From: Comamonas testosteroni | GTDB lineage: Bacteria > Pseudomonadota > Gammaproteobacteria > Burkholderiales > Burkholderiaceae_C | DNA length: 64,000 bases | Assembly: GCF_030505195.1 (NCBI RefSeq) | Contig: NZ_CP129672.1 | Coordinates: 2,638,501-2,702,500, forward strand | Direction: 5' to 3' | Shown here: piece by piece, positions 63,301-64,000 of the stretch | How positions within the stretch are numbered: position 1 is the stretch's first letter | Layout of the letters: the number at the start of each line of letters is the position of its first letter | The notes under the pieces: generated by a model | The model's database searches: none | The model's input: the letters and a program-made list of their open reading frames with translations, nothing else | Told to the model about the DNA's origin: nothing | Program-made: the position numbers and the translations under genes

Positions 63301-63310
63301 AGTGGAGTGA

Positions 63311-63455
63311 TTTCCCTTGAGGCGCTCTGCGCCTTTCCCCTGGCCGGGCGCCCCTGGCCGGGCGCCCCTGTCCTGCGTTGCCATGCGGGAGGGGCGACAC
63401 CTTCGCCGGGCTTCCCCGCCGCGAGGCGGCTCCTGCTCTGTGCCCTGGCTTGTAG
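63311..63455 (+). repeat. 3'-end repeat, diverged copy H
   Basis: The plus strand starts TTCCCTTGAGGCGCTCTGCG, then CCTTTCCCCTGGCC, a direct duplication of GCCGGGCGCCCCTG, GGAGGGGCGACACCTTCGCC, and CTGCTCTGTGCCCTGGCTTG. It follows the order of copies C and F and begins about 10 bp after the pntB stop. Confidence 0.65.
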
Positions 63456-63471
63456 CCTGTGCCTGCTTTTG

Positions 63472-63502
63472 AAATGCCTGCGGTTTTCGGCCGCAGGCAT
63501 TT
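63472..63502. terminator. Two-way terminator between pntB and lysE
   Basis: AAATGCCTGCGG and CCGCAGGCATTT are perfect 12-bp complements around a TTTTCGG loop. A/T ends on both sides suit termination in both directions between convergent genes. Confidence 0.8.
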
Positions 63503-63508
63503 TGTCTT

Positions 63509-64000
63509 TCACAGATGCTGGACGGCGATCTCGCCCAGCAGCACGGCGGCAATCAGCAGCATCAGCGTGCCCGACAGGCGCGAGACGGCAAGCGCGGCGG
63601 CGGGGCGCGAGCGCAGCACGCTTTGCGAGCCCCAGCCCACGCCGAAGTAGACCACGGCACAACTGGCCGCATGGACGGCGCCCAGCGCCATGATTTGCGC
63701 AAACACCGGCCAGCTGTCGGCGGGCCGCACAAACTGCGGCAGCAGGGCCAGCAGCAGCAATAGCTGCTTGGGGTTGAGGCCGCTGACGCTGGCTCCCTTG
63801 ACCGTCCAGTGCCAGCGCGTGCCGGTCTCGGCATCTGCGGCGGTGCTGATGGCGGCCGGGCTGCGCCACAGGCCCACGCCCAGCCAGGCCAGGTACAGGG
63901 CTCCGGTGGCCGTCAAGGCGGTCAGCAGGGCCGGGTTGCGCGCCACCAGAGCGCCCACGCCCGCTGCCACGGCCAATGTGGCCAGCAGCGCGCCGCAGGC
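63509..64000 (-). CDS. LysE/RhtB-family exporter, C-terminal part
   Basis: The frame is open to the right edge of the window (it reads ACGALLATLAVAAGVGALVA at the edge), so the first 40-50 residues are missing. What remains, about 163 residues, is hydrophobic with LYLAWLGVGLWR, GLNPKQLLLLLALLPQFV and two C-terminal membrane segments, the LysE/RhtB pattern for amino-acid or metabolite export. In full it would be about 205-210 residues. Confidence 0.85.
   Translation of the reverse strand, partial: ACGALLATLAVAAGVGALVARNPALLTALTATGALYLAWLGVGLWRSPAAISTAADAETGTRWHWTVKGASVSGLNPKQLLLLLALLPQFVRPADSWPVFAQIMALGAVHAASCAVVYFGVGWGSQSVLRSRPAAALAVSRLSGTLMLLIAAVLLGEIAVQHL

Overview
The window looks like chromosomal DNA of a high-GC betaproteobacterium of the family Comamonadaceae, most like Comamonas (C. 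testosteroni group). The reasons are the many orphan Bug-type (tripartite tricarboxylate transporter, TTT) binding proteins, a LivHM fusion permease, the style of the CoA-dependent catabolic islands, and two dispersed intergenic repeat types that I associate with this family. I see no tRNA, rRNA, CRISPR array, prophage or intact insertion sequence.

Layout. (1) 1-5040: a truncated LysR regulator diverging from a YbfB-type MFS transporter, a nitronate monooxygenase-like flavoenzyme, and a class III CoA-transferase diverging from its own LysR gene, with a perfect 25-bp inverted repeat at the LysR start. (2) 5141-18032, minus strand: a long run of CoA-ester genes. Read from the right they are SDR, MaoC hydratase, enoyl-CoA hydratase, acetyl-CoA hydrolase/transferase-like protein, thiolase and a terminator; then Bug protein, acyl-CoA ligase, Bug protein, DUF35 protein, a Cys-less thiolase homologue, acyl-CoA dehydrogenase and thioesterase. 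(3) 18243-26116, plus strand: a divergent seven-gene operon of FAS1-type hydratase, acyl-CoA dehydrogenase, class III CoA-transferase, MmgE/PrpD protein, Bug protein, CitE-type lyase and SDR. This enzyme set resembles C5-dicarboxylate (mesaconate, itaconate or methylsuccinate) breakdown. (4) 26199-35795: a lipoprotein with a YiiX-type peptidase, a complete branched-chain-amino-acid-type ABC importer, ferredoxin-NADP reductase, an atypical low-GC phosphoethanolamine transferase, and YihY. (5) 36161-37699: succinate CoA-transferase behind a leader that holds an orphan terminator. (6) 37829-51453: an aldarate (glucarate/galactarate) catabolic cluster with galactarate dehydratase, two glucarate-dehydratase-type enolases, 5-dehydro-4-deoxyglucarate dehydratase, 2-oxoglutarate semialdehyde dehydrogenase, a 2-hydroxyacid dehydrogenase, three Bug proteins, and FadR- and LysR-type regulators. 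(7) 51531-55723: a DsbA-like protein, a secreted cyclase-family hydrolase, a scrambled duplication with three gene fragments and one small low-GC membrane gene, then lrgAB. (8) 55800-64000: LysR, RluE, an unknown membrane protein, a small secreted protein, an MBL hydrolase, pntA-pntB, and a truncated LysE exporter.

The most unusual non-coding signal is a ~100-bp repeat found nine times. Each time it lies just after a stop codon and in the same orientation relative to the gene it follows; in one case the stop codon lies inside it. The most unusual rearrangement is at 53271-54710, where tails of a cyclase gene and of lrgB are duplicated and one copy is joined through 12 bp of shared sequence to a copy of the 3' end of the aldehyde dehydrogenase gene 3 kb away.
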